From Anaerolineaceae bacterium (GTDB lineage Bacteria; Chloroflexota; Anaerolineae; JAAYZQ01): a DNA stretch of 7,446 nt. Made by a program: the position numbers and the translations under genes. The DNA lies in assembly GCA_012514775.1 (NCBI GenBank), contig JAAYZQ010000343.1, positions 1 through 7,446 of the forward strand. Direction: 5' to 3'. Shown here one piece after another: positions 5,472 to 7,446 of this stretch. The stretch's first letter is position 1; every line of letters begins with the position of its first letter. Below the pieces are notes generated by a model that was not told where the DNA came from, did not search any database, and worked only from the letters and a program-made list of their open reading frames with translations.

Positions 5472-5714
5472 TGACAACCGGGATCTCCGAGCCCGTCCGC
5501 CTGCAGGAGCATACATTCCATGGCGGCTGGCCGTCAGGGTTTGGCTGGAAACGGCCGAGCCTCCCAGACTGGAAAGGGGATCGACCACCGGTACCGTGTA
5601 CCGGGGGCGACTCCCTTTTTTGTGCAGGAACTGGCGAAACAATAAAAGGAGGTGGCTGCCGCACCAAGCATCGTTTCCTTCGGTCTTGACTAAAAGGGAG
5701 GTAAGAGGACAACT
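5472..5714 (+). promoter_or_regulatory. Long structured leader of fdh, riboswitch-like
   Basis: No gene is seen here. The RNA can fold into several elements in succession: CCGCC (5497-5501) with GGCGG (5522-5526), and GCTGGCCGT (5526-5534) with ACGGCC-G-AGC (5551-5560, one bulged G). After these comes the strong hairpin at 5573-5618. TCCC (5562-5565) can also pair with GGGA (5577-5580), which would compete with the base of that hairpin, as in a terminator/antiterminator switch. A molybdenum or tungsten cofactor riboswitch would make biological sense ahead of a pyranopterin enzyme, but I cannot match the consensus by eye. The gene's own ribosome site is AGAGGA at 5704-5709, 5 nt before the ATG. 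Confidence 0.4.
5573..5621 (+). terminator. Terminator-like hairpin in the fdh leader (attenuator candidate)
   Basis: Bases 5573-5594 pair with 5598-5618 through 19 Watson-Crick pairs and one G-U, with two mismatches and one bulged A. The core is CCGGTAC-CGT-GTACCGG and the base is AAAGGG/CCCTTT. It runs into six T residues (5616-5621). It would end transcripts from the promoter at 5457-5465 about 150 nt in, before fdh. Confidence 0.7.
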
Positions 5715-7446
5715 ATGGACCTATCGCGTCGAGCATTTATCAAGCTCTCCGGGGCATCGGTGGGCGGGCTCTTTCTGCCGGCCGGTTTTGCTGCGACCGC
5801 GGCCGCTGCAGGCAGCGAAATCCTGTTTCCGCTGCACAAACCTGTCGGCGAGCAATCTACCGTGTGCCCCTACTGCTCCTGTGGTTGTGGCCTGCTGATC
5901 GCCACGGGACCCGATGGCCACATTATCAACTCTGAGGGTGACCCCGATGCCATCAACAATCGCGGTGCCCTGGACCCCAAGTCGATCTCGGTGCGTTCTC
6001 TGTCGCAGAGCGAGCGGCGCCTGAGAAAGCCGCTGTACCGGGCGCCAGGCAGCGACAAGTTCGAGGAGGTCGAGTGGGATTGGATGCTGGACCAGGTGGC
6101 CCGGCGCATCAAGGCCACCCGCGACGCCACGTTCGAGAAGACAAATGCCGACGGCGTCACGGTCAACCGCACCCAGGCCCTTGCCTTCCTGGGTGGGGCG
6201 GCCAACAACAGCGAAGAATGCTATCTCGCCAGCAAGCTATCCCGCGCCCTGGGCGTTGTCTATCTCGAACACCAGGCTCGCATATGACACTCGGCCACGG
6301 TGGCCGGTCTGGGCCCCACGTTTGGCCGAGGTGTCATGACCAATCACTGGGTCGATCTCAAGAACGCCGACGTCACCATGATCAATGGCTCCAACGCGGC
6401 GGAGAATCACCCGGCGGCAATGATGTGGATCAACCAGGGCCGCAAGGAGCGCAAGGCCAAGCTCCTCGTCGTCGACCCTCGCTTTACCCGCACCGCGGCC
6501 AAGGCCGACGTCTATGTCCCCCTGCGCAGCGGCACCGACATCGCATTCTACGGCGGGTTGATCAAGTACGCCATCGACAACAAGCTGTACCACGAAGAGT
6601 ACGTCGTCCACTTTACGAACGCCCCCACCCTCATCGCGGCGGATTTCAAGGGTCCTGAGGACCTGGACGGCCTCTTTTCCGGGTTCACGCCCAACGAAGG
6701 CGACGACTACTTTGGCAAGTACGACCGCTCCACGTGGGCCTACCAAACCGACGCCGAGGGTAAGGCGCTGCGCGACGAGACGCTCCAGGATCCCCAGTGC
6801 GTATTCCAGATCATGAAGCGGCACTATAGCCGCTACGACCTGGACACCGTCTCGTCCATCACCGGCACCCCCCGCGACAAGCTGGATGAGGCCTACAAGC
6901 TGTATTGCAGCACGGGCGCACCCGACAAGACCGGCAACATCATGTACGCCATGGGGCAGACGCAGCACACCGTCGGCTCGCAGAACGTGCGCATGATGGG
7001 CATGGTCCAACTGCTTCTGGGCAACACGGGACGTCCGGGGGGCGGTGTCAACGCCCTGCGCGGCGAGAGCAACGTCCAGGGCTCGACGGACCAGGGCCTG
7101 CTGGCTCACCTGGTGCCCGGCTACCTGGCCATCCCAAGCTCCAAGGACGTCGACCTGGAGACCTACCTGAGCCTCAAGACAGGGCCGGGCGGCGCCTGGG
7201 CAAGTGGCTACTGGACCAACGGACCCAAGTTCTTTGTCAGCTTGCTCAAAGCCTGGTGGGGCGAGAAGGCCACCGCCGACAACGAGTTCGCGTACCACTA
7301 CCTGCCCAAGGTCGAGAGCGCGGCCAACCACTACTGGATCAAGCTCTTCGAAGACATGTATGCCGGCAAGATCGAGGGTCTCTGGCTTCTGGGCCAGAAC
7401 CCGGCCGTGGGGGGCCCCAACGCCAAGCTGGAGAGGGAAGCCCTCA
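5715..7446 (+). CDS. fdnG: Selenocysteine formate dehydrogenase catalytic (alpha) subunit, FDH-N-like, cut by window edge
   Basis: The first 577 codons of a molybdo- or tungsto-bis-pyranopterin formate dehydrogenase, which oxidises formate to CO2. The full family length is usually near 1000 residues. SRRAFIKLSG (4-13) followed by a hydrophobic stretch is a Tat signal, so it works outside the membrane. C51, C54 and C58 (CPYCSCGC) are three [4Fe-4S] ligands; the usual fourth Cys is D87 in NRGALDPKS. Codon 191 (6285-6287) is TGA within EHQARI-U-HSATVAGL, the exact place of the catalytic selenocysteine and its neighbouring His. The frame stays open to the edge with typical FDH sequence (TFGRGVMTNHW, DPRFTRTAAKADVYVPLRSG, GNTGRPGGGVNALRGE). 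The start is fixed by the Tat motif and AGAGGA 5 nt upstream. An iron-sulfur beta and a membrane gamma subunit are expected downstream. Conventional gene calling would split it at 6287. Confidence 0.93.
6286..6335 (+). promoter_or_regulatory. SECIS element for selenocysteine insertion at the TGA 6285-6287
   Basis: The hairpin starts in the TGA codon. GACACTCGGCC (6286-6296) pairs with GGCCGA-G-GTGTC (6324-6335, one bulged G), continues through ACG/CGT and GG-CC pairs, and ends in a GGUCUG loop (6306-6311). Counting the U of UGA as 1, the loop GGUCU is at 22-26 and an unpaired U is at 17. In E. coli fdhF the loop and the bulged U17, both needed for SelB binding, have the same numbers. Confidence 0.9.

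Noticed and set aside
5686..5714. TTGACT as a -35 box for a third fdh promoter
   Set aside because: No -10-like sequence occurs 16-18 bp downstream, and the start would fall inside the coding region.
5715..6287. A separate 190-residue protein or a frameshifted/nonsense pseudogene of formate dehydrogenase
   Set aside because: The TGA is at the catalytic selenocysteine position, the same frame continues with normal FDH sequence, and a SECIS hairpin is present.
6237..7331. Long open frame of 364 codons on the minus strand opposite fdh
   Set aside because: It is antisense to a clear FDH coding frame with recognisable motifs, has no ribosome site or family-like sequence, and is explained by GC-rich third-position bias.

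Overview
The window reads as bacterial chromosome: moderately GC-rich, with strong AGGAGG-type ribosome binding sites and near-consensus sigma70 promoters (TTGAC-/TATAAT-like, 17-bp spacers). The gene set (ArsA-family ATPase, CstA carrier, heme O synthase, NarL-type regulator, selenocysteine formate dehydrogenase exported by Tat) fits a facultative or metabolically versatile bacterium. Chloroflexota is my best guess, but it rests on general impression and not on a diagnostic marker. No mobile element, tRNA, rRNA or CRISPR array was seen.

Layout. (1) Positions 1-1362, minus strand: an operon of three genes. They encode a thioredoxin-like domain fused to an unrecognised hydrophobic C-terminal domain, a 90-residue stand-alone copy of that domain, and the start of an ArsA/Get3-family ATPase that runs off the left edge. 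A sigma70 promoter with a palindrome over its -10 box lies at 1433-1467. (2) 1494-3545, minus: a monocistronic cstA unit with its own promoter, a roughly 220-nt leader and an intrinsic terminator. (3) 3611-4583, minus: ctaB (heme O synthase) with a perfect TATAAT box and a very short leader. (4) 4620-5330, plus: a NarL/FixJ response regulator transcribed divergently from ctaB, with no kinase in view. (5) 5331-5714: a non-coding stretch with a CRP/FNR-type palindrome, two candidate promoters and a long structured leader containing a strong terminator-like hairpin. (6) 5715 to the right edge, plus: the catalytic subunit of a Tat-exported molybdo/tungsto-formate dehydrogenase. Its reading frame is interrupted by an in-frame TGA at 6285-6287. 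This codon is very probably selenocysteine, because a SECIS hairpin follows it in the same register as in E. coli fdhF.

How the parts may fit (inference): formate oxidation outside the membrane (fdh), heme O for a terminal oxidase (ctaB) and pyruvate/peptide uptake (cstA) suit a cell that switches between respiratory modes. The CRP/FNR-like site, the attenuator-like hairpin and the adjacent response regulator are all plausible inputs to fdh expression. The least described part is the thioredoxin-fusion/small-paralogue/ArsA-ATPase operon at the left.
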